DNA from: Turneriella sp942492915
GTDB lineage: Bacteria > Spirochaetota > Leptospiria > Turneriellales > Turneriellaceae
Direction: 5' to 3'
NCBI GenBank assembly: GCA_942492915.1
Contig: OW818662.1
Location: forward strand, 2,976,001-3,040,000
DNA length: 64,000 nucleotides
The notes under the pieces are model-generated. The model was not told the DNA's origin and did not search any database. It saw nothing but the letters and a program-made list of their open reading frames with translations. The position numbers and the translations under genes were made by a program. This document shows, piece after piece, positions 17,451-25,499 of this stretch; the stretch's first letter is position 1, and every line of letters begins with the position of its first letter.

Positions 17451-18002
17451 CTATTTCCTGAGTAGCGGGAATCGCTCGAAGGTATCCCAACTTGCCCCAT
17501 TATGTCTCATGAGACAGAGATCGGTGACGTCGAAGCGGGCGTGAAACTTACGGTGCGCGAATTCGCGCCAGATCGCAGCGTGCTGCTCAGGCGAGACGTC
17601 ACGGTTGGCAAGTGTCAGGTGAGGAGTGTACCCCGGGTGCAAGGGTGGCGCCTTGATGAAGCCGGCTTCACCCCGCAAGAAATCCCTCAGGTCGTTGTGC
17701 AACTCAAGCAGAGCAAGATTGGCCGCAACTTCAATAAAGACGACATCGTCGCGAAAATAGCCGAAGTTCTTTAGGTTGAGCGCAAACACAGATCTTTGCG
17801 CCAAAAAACGGGTGAGCTCGCCGACGAGACGATCGCCTTCTCCGTCACCCAGACGGAATGGCGCTTCAACGGTGATATGTGGCGGCAGCCTAAGCGCGCG
17901 GCTCGGCCCAAAACGGTCGGCTATTTCTTGCTGCAATGCCCTGACCTGGCTTACGACCTCGTCGGGCAACAAAACGGCAACGAACCAGAGCGATTTTTTC
18001 AT
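17451..18002 (-). CDS. 2'-5' RNA ligase / LigT-like 2H phosphoesterase
   Basis: 183 residues, typical for the 2H superfamily. The two catalytic HxT motifs are intact: PPHITVEAPF (His near 43) and TPHLTLANRD (His near 128). Members act on 2',3'-cyclic or 2'-5' linked nucleotides in RNA; the physiological substrate is rarely known. The protein is cytosolic. It starts five bases after the CPXCG protein gene on the same strand and is followed by the large lipoprotein gene. Confidence 0.9.
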   Translation of the reverse strand: MKKSLWFVAVLLPDEVVSQVRALQQEIADRFGPSRALRLPPHITVEAPFRLGDGEGDRLVGELTRFLAQRSVFALNLKNFGYFRDDVVFIEVAANLALLELHNDLRDFLRGEAGFIKAPPLHPGYTPHLTLANRDVSPEQHAAIWREFAHRKFHARFDVTDLCLMRHNGASWDTFERFPLLRK

Positions 18003-18007
18003 GGCGG

Positions 18008-18205
18008 TTATTCGTCGGCCGTGGTGACACGGAATGATTCGATTTCATGCTCGGCTGAGACATACCTGATGCGCAGCGGCCTGCAGCACACTTCGCAATC
18101 CTCAATATAGTCTTGAGAGGTCGTGGGGCCGAAGGTTTCGAGCAGCATAGAAACAGGCGCGCCGCAGGCGGGGCAATCGAAGTTTTGCTCGCTCTGAAAA
18201 TACAT
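18008..18205 (-). CDS. CPXCG motif-containing cysteine-rich protein
   Basis: 65 residues. A zinc-ribbon pattern is complete: FDCPACGAPVSM near residue 10 and EDCEVCCRPLRI near 37, with the acidic C-terminal tail usual for this small family. It probably binds zinc. Function is unknown. It lies directly upstream of the LigT-like gene, with five bases between them, so they are likely co-transcribed. Confidence 0.9.
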   Translation of the reverse strand: MYFQSEQNFDCPACGAPVSMLLETFGPTTSQDYIEDCEVCCRPLRIRYVSAEHEIESFRVTTADE

Positions 18206-18338
18206 AGGTGGGGAAACACTGGCTCAAATTAGGCGTACCGCTGCAACAATTCCCCTGTCCCGGGTGAACGCCCGGCAGACACAGACGCTGTTCTCAGTTG
18301 TCACCCTGCCCCGTGGCACGGTACCGGCATAAGGCAAT

Positions 18339-19409
18339 ATGAAAACGACACCCCTGTTCGATGAGCACAAGGCGCTGAACGCCAAGTTTACCGAGTTTGC
18401 CGGTTACAATATGCCCGTTTCTTACGGCGCCGTCAAAGACGAAGTCACCGCGGTGCGCAATGCCTGCGGCATGTTCGACGTCTCGCACATGCTGCCGATT
18501 TTTCTGCGCGCCGAAAGCAACGCAAAACTCACGGATGCGCTCGACCGCGTGTGCGTGAGGCAAACCGGCAAACTAAAACCTGGCAAAGCGCAGTATAATG
18601 CGCTCTATACCGACAAGGCTGGTCTCGTCGACGATATCACGCTTTCGTCGATCACCGAAAACCATTTTACGATTGTTGCCAATGCGGGTAACCGCGACGC
18701 CGTTGTCGCGCACCTGCAGAAGCATTGCGGCAACGACATTCAAATCGAACCCTGGAGCGACTATACTCTGATCGCGGTTCAGGGCCCGAAGGCTGAGGAT
18801 TTTCTGGCGAAACGCTTCGGCTTTCTGAACGAACTCTTTTACTATGAAGTGAAACTGGCTGCACCCAAACTTTTTATCGGGCGCATGGGTTACACCGGTG
18901 AAGACGGTTTTGAAATTGCCTGCAGCGCGGCAGAAGGCGTAGCCCTGTGGAAAGAGCTCGTGGCGGCTGGCGTTAAACCCTGTGGTCTCGCGGCGCGCGA
19001 CGTGCTGCGCCTTGAGGCGCTGATGCCGCTCTACGGCCACGAACTTTCTGTCGATCTGCGGCCGCAAGAATCGGGCATCGCATTCATCTACCAGGACCAC
19101 GATTGTATCGCGCCGCGCGACCTGCGCGAAAAGCCAGTGACACAGACGACCTGCGGCTTTCACCTCACGGGCGAAGGCGTACCGCGTCAGGGGTATAAAG
19201 TCGTTACCGAAGACGGTAGCGTCGTCGGTGAAGTCACCAGCGGTACATTTTCTTTCACGAAAAACTACGGCATGGGAATGATGAAAATCGAGATCGCAGC
19301 AAAAAGCAAACCGCTCTACATCGACATACGAGGCGAGAAGAAGCCTCTGGCGGTGCTCGAAAAATCACCGCTGCAAAGCAGCGTGCGCAAAAGACCCAAA
19401 AAAGTCTGA
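18339..19409 (+). CDS. gcvT: Aminomethyltransferase (glycine cleavage T protein)
   Basis: 356 residues, normal for GcvT. Characteristic blocks: TPLFDEHKALNAKFTEFAGYNMPVSY, FDVSHM, GKAQYNALYTDKAGLVDDI, RMGYTGEDGFEIAC, LGL-type region ARDVLRLEALMPLYGHEL, and GEVTSGTFSFTKNYGMG. It transfers the methylene group of the aminomethyl-lipoyl H protein to tetrahydrofolate and releases ammonia. No gcvH or gcvP lies next to it in this window, so the other subunits must be elsewhere. The 133-base leader shows no clear glycine riboswitch. The ATG is preceded only by ATAAGG. Confidence 0.93.
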   Translation: MKTTPLFDEHKALNAKFTEFAGYNMPVSYGAVKDEVTAVRNACGMFDVSHMLPIFLRAESNAKLTDALDRVCVRQTGKLKPGKAQYNALYTDKAGLVDDITLSSITENHFTIVANAGNRDAVVAHLQKHCGNDIQIEPWSDYTLIAVQGPKAEDFLAKRFGFLNELFYYEVKLAAPKLFIGRMGYTGEDGFEIACSAAEGVALWKELVAAGVKPCGLAARDVLRLEALMPLYGHELSVDLRPQESGIAFIYQDHDCIAPRDLREKPVTQTTCGFHLTGEGVPRQGYKVVTEDGSVVGEVTSGTFSFTKNYGMGMMKIEIAAKSKPLYIDIRGEKKPLAVLEKSPLQSSVRKRPKKV

Positions 19410-19428
19410 TGAAATTTGACCCCACGGA

Positions 19429-20286
19429 ATGAATCCTCACGAGCGCGCGCAGAATCTAATACGCGAGTTTGTTGAGTACAACGAAAAGTATGGCTCACAG
19501 ATACCGCTCGCGATACCGAAGGGTACCCTTAAAACGATCGACCACTACCGTGATACGTACTTCAGTTATCTGAAAGATTCGGAATTTAAATCGAACATCT
19601 GCTACATGCTGCAGCTTGTTGAATACGAACTCTGGCAGTACCGTCTATTCAAACCCCAGTATTCCCTCGAAAGCGCGCTTTTTTTTCAACTGCTCGTCAC
19701 GCAGGGAATAATCATTGAAGCTATCATATTCGCCCTTGTGGCGAACCCACTCGTTGTGCCAGACGCAGGTGATCGATCAAAAGGCAGCACTGATCCGCAG
19801 TATGCAAACCTTCTCAATGCAGTGCGAAAACGTACATTTGCCGCGCATATTCAGCAGCTGCGCGCAATGGAAATTCTTGACGAAGCGCTCAGCACCGAGC
19901 TCGATGTGTTCCGAAGCGAAATTCGTAACCTCGTGCACCTGCAGAACTGGGATGGCCGCCTCTACCGCCAGATACCGCTTGCCGACTATTCAAAGCACCT
20001 CGCAGACTTCGACGCTCTTCTGAAGAGGCTCAACGCCGAAATTGCATCGAAGCACGATCTCGAACAGCTGCTCGCCTATTACGGCCTCGATGGCCGCGAG
20101 CATCGTGGTACGGTAAAATTTGTAAACCGCAACAGCGGCCGCGGACAAATTGACTGGAAAGGCCCGCATGAATATCTGCCTTTTTTCGCTGACCCTGCAG
20201 TAAAACAGGGCATGCCGCGCAAGGGCGATCAGGTCATCTTCAGGCTCGAGGTAAATGAACGAGGTATTCGCGCAGTTCTAGCCTGA
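19429..20286 (+). CDS. Helical protein with C-terminal cold-shock-like domain
   Basis: 285 residues. The first 225 are mainly helical and unrecognised (NPHERAQNLIREFVEYNEKYGSQ, LVEYELWQYRLFKPQYS, a segment LLVTQGIIIEAIIFALVANPLVV that could be buried). Residues 228-285 look like an S1/cold-shock OB fold: HRGTVKFVNRNSGRGQIDW, then PRKGDQVIFRLEVNERG. This suggests a nucleic-acid-binding protein. It starts 20 bases after gcvT and its end overlaps the convergent sigma-factor gene by nine bases. Function is unknown. Confidence 0.75.
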   Translation: MNPHERAQNLIREFVEYNEKYGSQIPLAIPKGTLKTIDHYRDTYFSYLKDSEFKSNICYMLQLVEYELWQYRLFKPQYSLESALFFQLLVTQGIIIEAIIFALVANPLVVPDAGDRSKGSTDPQYANLLNAVRKRTFAAHIQQLRAMEILDEALSTELDVFRSEIRNLVHLQNWDGRLYRQIPLADYSKHLADFDALLKRLNAEIASKHDLEQLLAYYGLDGREHRGTVKFVNRNSGRGQIDWKGPHEYLPFFADPAVKQGMPRKGDQVIFRLEVNERGIRAVLA

Positions 20287-21420
20287 CGAATGGTTGGTCA
20301 GCGACTGGCTGAGCCGTTCGATAATACGGATAAGCTGCACTGACAGAACACCCTGCGTGCTATGGAGCAAATCGCCCAGATCTTTGTAAGGCACCCTGAT
20401 TGACAGCAGGCTTTTCTTCTGGTGCAGCAGCAGATTTTGTTGTTTTTTCTTCTTCTTCATGAGGCTCTGTATCATGTCGATTACCTGCGGCGGAATCGAA
20501 GCCGAGTAGAACTCTTCGCTCCAGCTTTCACGCCGACGATCGATATCGGGGTTCTCACGAAAGAATACCTCGACTTTTGTTTCGAGCACTGAGATTCCCT
20601 GAAAGTTGGCCGTAAGTTTTTCTTCGAGTTCGCGCACTTCAACCGACTTTTCGTGCGCGACTTTTTTCAATTCAGTCAGTTGAATGAGTATTTCGCTCTG
20701 TGGCTTTTTATGCAGATCACACAGGTATTGCAGCTCATCTGCATCGAGCTCGAAATACCAGGCATAAGCGAGTTTGAACAGAACACGATGCTGCAGCGAA
20801 AGCGAAACAAGAGAGGCTTTGAACTGCTCGAACAGCGCCTCTTCAAAAAGATTCTGTTCGCGTGTATCTGAGACAGATTCGATAGCATCTACCATTTTGC
20901 CTGAGGCATCGGCTTTTAGGTAGGTTGTGAAGCGCACCTTGTCTTTCTGCGAACGCAGAAAATCAATCGTCAAATTGCGCAGAACTGCATAGAACCAGGT
21001 CGTGAACTTCGCTTTTCCCTGAAAGCTCGAGATTTTGCGTCCGTCGCGCAGGTGCTCGAAAGCGTAGAGGTAGAATTCACTCGCCTCATCTTCGTTAAAG
21101 CGAAACATCCGCATCGGAAAGTTATAGATGTCATCGGAGAAAATATCAAAGAATTTTGCCAGCGCATCTGGCGTCTGCTTTTGTATCGCGGGCAGCAGAG
21201 CGTGAATTTTTTCGTCCCGTTCGTTGCGCGCTTCATGAATTTCAGAAACAACCGAACTAGCGCCCGCGTTACCTGCAGGCCGGCTAACAGGCACGTCTGC
21301 GGTGAGCGGGGTCGCTGTTTTCCCGGGCTTTTCGACTGCTTTTGATTTCGCTTCAACCGGTTTCTTTTTCGGGGCCGATTTGGTCGGCTTAGATTTTGGT
21401 TTTCCGGTTTTTTGGGCCAT
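20278..21420 (-). CDS. ECF-like RNA polymerase sigma factor with extended tails
   Basis: 380 residues, about twice the usual ECF length. A Lys/Ala/Pro-rich disordered tail (first 65 residues) precedes sigma region 2 at about 75-165: FFDIFSDDIYNFPMRMFRF, FYLYAFEHLRDGRKISSF, KAKFTTWFYAVLRNLTIDFLRSQ. The last blocks are the usual core-binding and -10 recognition parts. A region-4-like helix set may be at about 205-250 or in the C-terminal VPYKDLGDLLHSTQGVLSVQLIR. The gene begins at the base after the glmS stop, so it is co-transcribed with glmS. Overlaps the convergent cold-shock gene by nine bases. Regulon unknown. Confidence 0.8.
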   Translation of the reverse strand: MAQKTGKPKSKPTKSAPKKKPVEAKSKAVEKPGKTATPLTADVPVSRPAGNAGASSVVSEIHEARNERDEKIHALLPAIQKQTPDALAKFFDIFSDDIYNFPMRMFRFNEDEASEFYLYAFEHLRDGRKISSFQGKAKFTTWFYAVLRNLTIDFLRSQKDKVRFTTYLKADASGKMVDAIESVSDTREQNLFEEALFEQFKASLVSLSLQHRVLFKLAYAWYFELDADELQYLCDLHKKPQSEILIQLTELKKVAHEKSVEVRELEEKLTANFQGISVLETKVEVFFRENPDIDRRRESWSEEFYSASIPPQVIDMIQSLMKKKKKQQNLLLHQKKSLLSIRVPYKDLGDLLHSTQGVLSVQLIRIIERLSQSLTNHSSG

Positions 21421-23250
21421 TTACTCGACGGTTACAGATTTTGCAAGGTTACGCGGTCGGTCTACGTCGCAGCCACGCGCGACTGCCGTATAATACGCGA
21501 GCAACTGCAAGGGTATCGCGACGAGCAGGGGCGAAATACTTTCGAGACAGGGCGGTATTTCGACATAATAATCTGATTCCTTCTTTATCTCTTCGTCACC
21601 TTCTGTGATGATCGAGATGATTTTTCCCCCGCGCGACTGGGCCTCTTTCAGATTTGAGATCATTTTCGTGCGGATATCACCTTGCGGGGCAATGATGACC
21701 ACAGGCACGTTTTGGCTGACCAGCGCCAATGGACCATGCTTAAATTCGCCGCCGGCATAGCCCGATGCGTGGATATATGAAATTTCTTTGAGCTTGAGCG
21801 CACCTTCAAGCGCAGAGGGATAGTTATATGTACGCCCCAGAAATATCGTATCATTCTTGTCTTTGAGGTATTCCGCAATTTCTTTGATGCGCTCGTGGCT
21901 CTTGAGAATCGAGCGCATTTTCTCTGGCAGCGCGCGAATTTCATCGAGCACTTCACGCCGCTCTTCTGCCGGCAATAGCCATTTGATAGACCCTACATAG
22001 AGAGAGAAAAAGAGCAGATTCAATACCTGGGCTGTAAACGCCTTGGTCGAAGCCACGCCAATTTCAGGGCCAGCCATCAGACTGATCATCGCATCAGATT
22101 CGCGCGCCATGGTTGAATTGATGTTATTCAAAAAAGACAAAACGCGCATGAACTTCGCCTTGGCTTCACGCAAACCAGCAAGCGTGTCGGCCGTTTCTCC
22201 TGATTGACTGATGCCCACGACCAGCGAATCGCCGCTCGCCAGCGGATTACGGTAGCGCCACTCAGACGAATAGTCTGTCTCTGCGCTGATATGCGCGTAC
22301 TGTTCAAGATACATGCGGCCTATCATGCCGGCATTGAGCGAGGTGCCGCAAGCCTGAATGAGAATTCTACCCACACGCGCGAGGTATTCTTTACCGAATT
22401 TCAATTCAGGAAAATGGATGAACGTATCGTCGAGACGCTCTTTCAGAATGCGGTCAAAAACGTCAGGCTGCTCATAGATTTCTTTGAGCATCAGGTATTC
22501 GAAGTCACCTTTATCCACATCTTCTTCTTTGAACGCAACAGGCTGCCACTTCGGCACAACAGGTTCGCCGGCAAGCGTGAAGATGAAAACTCCCTTTGCA
22601 GTTATATATCCCCACTGCTCTTCATCGAGATAGATGGCTTCATGCGCAATGGGCACGACCGCGGGAATGTCAGACGCGATCAGGTATTCATTGTTTCCCT
22701 TGGCGACGATAAGCGGAGACCCCTTGCGTGCAAAAAAGATTTTTTTTTCTTCTTTTTCGCTGATGGCTGCTATGGCATACTGGCCCTCGACCCGCTTGAG
22801 CATTCTGACAAAAGCCTCTTCGGTTGAAAAACCCTCTTGCACATATTTTTCCATCAGGTGCGGCGCAACTTCTGTGTCAGTTTCACTGAGAAAGACATGC
22901 CCGTCATCTATCAACTCGGCTTTGAGCTTGGCGTAGTTTTCGAAGATGCCGTTATGCACCACCGCGATATCGCGATGGCCGCTGAGGTGCGGGTGCGCGT
23001 TAACCATTGATGGTTCGCCGTGTGTCGCCCAGCGCGTGTGCGCGATACCAGCCGTGCCGATAATCGGCTGGTTCTTGAGCTGCTTTTCAAGCTCTACGAT
23101 CTTGCCGACCGCCTTTCTCGTCGCGAGTTCGTCGCCGTTCAGCACTGCCATGCCCGATGAGTCGTAGCCCCGGTACTCGAGTTTCTGCAGTCCCACGAGT
23201 AGAACAGACTCAATGGATTTTGGGCCAATGTAGCCGACGATACCGCACAT
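21421..23250 (-). CDS. glmS: Glutamine-fructose-6-phosphate aminotransferase
   Basis: 609 residues, normal for GlmS. MCGIVGYIG supplies the N-terminal nucleophile Cys of the glutaminase domain, with RWATHGEPSMVNAHPH and NGIFENYAKLK. The two SIS sugar-isomerase domains follow (CGTSLNAGMIGRMYLE, SQSGETADTLAGLREAK, GRTYNYPSALEGALKLKEISY, ending PRNLAKSVTVE). It makes glucosamine-6-phosphate for peptidoglycan and lipopolysaccharide. No glmS ribozyme is visible in the 250-base leader, and no good ribosome binding site precedes the ATG. The sigma gene follows without a gap. Confidence 0.97.
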   Translation of the reverse strand: MCGIVGYIGPKSIESVLLVGLQKLEYRGYDSSGMAVLNGDELATRKAVGKIVELEKQLKNQPIIGTAGIAHTRWATHGEPSMVNAHPHLSGHRDIAVVHNGIFENYAKLKAELIDDGHVFLSETDTEVAPHLMEKYVQEGFSTEEAFVRMLKRVEGQYAIAAISEKEEKKIFFARKGSPLIVAKGNNEYLIASDIPAVVPIAHEAIYLDEEQWGYITAKGVFIFTLAGEPVVPKWQPVAFKEEDVDKGDFEYLMLKEIYEQPDVFDRILKERLDDTFIHFPELKFGKEYLARVGRILIQACGTSLNAGMIGRMYLEQYAHISAETDYSSEWRYRNPLASGDSLVVGISQSGETADTLAGLREAKAKFMRVLSFLNNINSTMARESDAMISLMAGPEIGVASTKAFTAQVLNLLFFSLYVGSIKWLLPAEERREVLDEIRALPEKMRSILKSHERIKEIAEYLKDKNDTIFLGRTYNYPSALEGALKLKEISYIHASGYAGGEFKHGPLALVSQNVPVVIIAPQGDIRTKMISNLKEAQSRGGKIISIITEGDEEIKKESDYYVEIPPCLESISPLLVAIPLQLLAYYTAVARGCDVDRPRNLAKSVTVE

Positions 23251-23500
23251 GCGGCATGTTTGCTGCGCAATGCGCCACGAAAAGGAGAATCGAAGTTCAT
23301 AAGCATTGAATTTCCATAGCTATGCCCGTGAGCAGGTAAAATTGTCACTTTCGTGAGAAAACCGGAAGGTTTTTCGGTATTTAGTTAATAGAGGCCTTAT
23401 GAAATGCAATAGACAACCGAATTTTTTGAAAAGTAGGCCAACAATACCACGGACCTATGAGAAGTTCAACTGTCTGCGTGGCAGTGGTGGCCGCCCGCCT

Positions 23501-24292
23501 TCAGATCGAATAGAACGCGCGCGTGTTGCGCGTACAGGCTTCGGCAATCATCTCAACCGATTCACCGCGCAGCGCGCTCAGAAATTCCAGAGTGTGCCGC
23601 ACATAGCCTGGCTGATTGATCTTACCGCGATGTGGTATCGGCGCAAGAAAAGGCGCGTCCGTTTCTATAAGCATTCGTTCCAGTGGACACGCTTTCGCGG
23701 CCTCTTGCAGCGTTGCAGCATTCTTAAAAGTGACGATTCCTGAGAACGAGATATAGCATCCGAGAGCCACAAACTCTTCCATTTCGGGTCGGCTACCCGT
23801 AAAACAGTGTATGAGCTGTGGAATTCCATAGCCCTCGTTCCTGAGAATCTCCACCGTGTCCCGGTGCGCATCGCGCGTGTGAATAGCCACGCCACGGCCC
23901 ACGCGGCGCGCCGCGTGCAGGTATTCTTTAAACACGCGCTTCTGTACATCCGCCTGATCAGCGTAATAATGATAGTCGAGACCAATCTCACCGACCGCAA
24001 CAAATTTCTTATCGTCACGATTCTCTTCGATGAACTGCAGGCCGAACTCAAAATCTTCGGTCGCCGCCTCGCCAGGGTGGTGCCCGATCGTGTAATGGAC
24101 CTCAAACTGTTTCGCCGTATGCGCCAGCGTGCGCGCCCATAGCATTGCTGGTTTGTCGGCGCCAATTTCGACCAGCGCGCCGACGCCATTGTCGATGAGG
24201 CACTGCGTGATCTCGTCGACCTTGAGGCCGCGTTCGACTACCATGTCCAGATGGCAATGCGAGTCGATCAGCGAATAGGGTTGGATTTCCAT
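23501..24292 (-). CDS. tatD: TatD family metal-dependent deoxyribonuclease
   Basis: 263 residues from the ATG at 24292; the longer frame to 24421 runs through tRNA-Leu and is not real. Metal ligands and motifs of the TatD amidohydrolase-like fold are present: LIDSHCHLDM, GEIGLDYHYY, QKRVFKEYLHAARRVGRGVAIHTRDA, IHCFTGSRPEMEEF and LIETDAPFLAP. TatD proteins are cytosolic 3'-exonuclease or DNase-like enzymes. The gene lies 52 bases downstream of tRNA-Leu on the same strand, and may be transcribed from the tRNA promoter. Confidence 0.94.
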   Translation of the reverse strand: MEIQPYSLIDSHCHLDMVVERGLKVDEITQCLIDNGVGALVEIGADKPAMLWARTLAHTAKQFEVHYTIGHHPGEAATEDFEFGLQFIEENRDDKKFVAVGEIGLDYHYYADQADVQKRVFKEYLHAARRVGRGVAIHTRDAHRDTVEILRNEGYGIPQLIHCFTGSRPEMEEFVALGCYISFSGIVTFKNAATLQEAAKACPLERMLIETDAPFLAPIPHRGKINQPGYVRHTLEFLSALRGESVEMIAEACTRNTRAFYSI

Positions 24293-24343
24293 AGCAGGCG
24301 AATCCGGCCCGCTATGGCCGGTTGGCTCGCCATCTTCGTTCTG

Positions 24344-24427
24344 TACCCGTGGCCGGAATCGAACCGGCACGGCATTGCTGCCCCAGGATTTTAAGTCCTG
24401 TATGTCTACCAATTCCATCACACGGGC
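24344..24427 (-). tRNA. tRNA-Leu (anticodon UAA)
   Basis: The minus strand folds as a class II tRNA of 84 bases. Acceptor GCCCGTG pairs with CACGGGT, the D arm contains GGAATTGGTAGAC, the anticodon arm is CAGGA-CTTAAAA-TCCTG with anticodon TAA, a long variable arm follows, and the T arm has GGTTCGATTCC. The discriminator is A, as for Leu, and CCA is not encoded. It follows tRNA-Cys and precedes tatD. Confidence 0.95.
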
Positions 24428-24434
24428 CTATTTA

Positions 24435-24475
24435 CTTTTATCAGACTGAGCACTTCGTGCTCAGTCTGATAAAAG
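24435..24475. terminator. 19-bp inverted repeat between the two tRNA genes
   Basis: Perfect palindrome with arms of 19 bases (outer arm begins CTTTTATC, inner CTGAGCAC) around a TTC loop, lying five bases after tRNA-Cys and seven before tRNA-Leu. It may be a processing signal or terminator. The T-run is inside the stem, not after it. Confidence 0.45.
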
Positions 24476-24480
24476 AGATG

Positions 24481-24551
24481 AGGTGTCGCCCGGATTTGAA
24501 CCGGGGGTGGAGCTTTTGCAGAGCTCTGCCTTACCACTTGGCTACGACACC
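24481..24551 (-). tRNA. tRNA-Cys (anticodon GCA)
   Basis: The minus strand folds into a 71-base tRNA: acceptor GGTGTCG with CGACACC, D loop AGCCAAGTGGTAAGGC, anticodon arm GAGCT-CTGCAAA-AGCTC with anticodon GCA, and T arm CCCGG-TTCAAAT-CCGGG. The discriminator is T (U), the Cys identity base. CCA is not encoded. Confidence 0.95.
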
Positions 24552-24558
24552 AAAATTT

Positions 24559-24595
24559 TTCACCACCCTGCCGGCTGCGCCGGCTGGGTGGTGAA
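24559..24595. repeat. Long hairpin just upstream of tRNA-Cys
   Basis: Arms 24559-24575 and 24579-24595 pair with one T-T mismatch, giving a GC-rich stem with a TGC loop. It lies seven bases upstream of tRNA-Cys on the minus strand. It could terminate transcription arriving from the island side; no ORF ends at it, so what it terminates is unclear. The remaining 180 bases up to the GNAT gene at 24780 show no other feature. Confidence 0.4.
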
Positions 24596-24779
24596 TATAA
24601 GTAAGAAAAAGACAGGTCGTCAAGGCTTATGGGGTGAAACATGGCGGGTTTCGGACTGATTTCAAGTTCGTCAGGAAAAGGACATTGCGGCTGCAAAAAT
24701 TGACGCGATATCTTGCTCGACTTCTTTGTATGAACTCGGATTTTTTGAGCAGCGCCACCAGAACTGAGGGAAACATACC

Positions 24780-25403
24780 ATGCTACCGTACATTGCGATC
24801 AGTCAATATGGTCTCCGTCTGCACCAAATGCGTGACGCCGATATAGAAATTGTGCGCGAGGGCAGAAACCAACCGTTCGTAAGGAAAAACCATTTTTTTC
24901 AGGAAATTATTACGCCCGAACAACACCGTAGTTGGTACGACGGAATCTGCAAAACCCGAGATTATTACCTGATCGTCTGCAAAGACGATGTTCCATTGGG
25001 ATTAATTAGCCTGAAAAATATTACACCCGGAATGCATACCGGCCAGCTGGGCATTTTCTTTTGGGAAAAACATGTGCTGCGAACGCGCCTTCCATTGCTC
25101 GCCATCATCACCTTCATCGATTTTTTTCTAGTTACGGTAGGCATACAGCATATGGAAGCGATCATTCGCTCAACTAATGCGCCGATGGCGCACATATTTG
25201 AATTCTTCGGATTTGATCTTATGTATGACAACGCAAAACAGATACTGAAGACAAGCAGCACCAGAAATCAATACTTGGAAAACCATGACAGACTGATAGA
25301 TTTTGCACGGCGCCTCAACAAATATCCTGCCTCTTGGCAGTTGCGCATTGAAGGTGCCAAAGACCCGCGCCATCACGCTGAAATGTTGCGTGTTATACCA
25401 TAG
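24780..25403 (+). CDS. GNAT acetyltransferase, PseH-like, paralog 1
   Basis: 207 residues; ATG preceded by GAGGGAA. The core reads LRLHQMRDADIEIVREGRNQPFVRKN near the start, as in sugar-amine N-acetyltransferases of the PseH type, and ends NAPMAHIFEFFGFDLM, the acetyl-CoA-site loop. A tail of about 60 residues follows, ending in ASWQLRIEGAKDPRHHAEMLRVIP. Two other full paralogs (39749, 45810) and a decayed one (41450) are in the window. It probably acetylates an activated amino sugar used by the neighbouring glycosyltransferases. First gene of the accessory island after the tRNAs. Confidence 0.82.
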   Translation: MLPYIAISQYGLRLHQMRDADIEIVREGRNQPFVRKNHFFQEIITPEQHRSWYDGICKTRDYYLIVCKDDVPLGLISLKNITPGMHTGQLGIFFWEKHVLRTRLPLLAIITFIDFFLVTVGIQHMEAIIRSTNAPMAHIFEFFGFDLMYDNAKQILKTSSTRNQYLENHDRLIDFARRLNKYPASWQLRIEGAKDPRHHAEMLRVIP

Positions 25404-25499
25404 CGGCACGCTACTGCGATTTCTGCTTACGCATTTACACCCGATGCCGCGCGAATTAGCAGCCCAAAGGTCAATTGCCTGGTAAGTTCAGGGAATCAC

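Noticed and set aside
18206..18338. Glycine riboswitch before gcvT
   Set aside because: Aptamer consensus is absent; only a weak hairpin is present.
22204..22827. 207-codon plus-strand frame
   Set aside because: Shadow of glmS; no family motif.
23251..23500. glmS ribozyme or riboswitch in the glmS leader
   Set aside because: The conserved ribozyme core is not seen on the minus strand.
24293..24421. N-terminal extension of TatD
   Set aside because: It would translate tRNA-Leu; the ATG at 24292 gives the normal family start.
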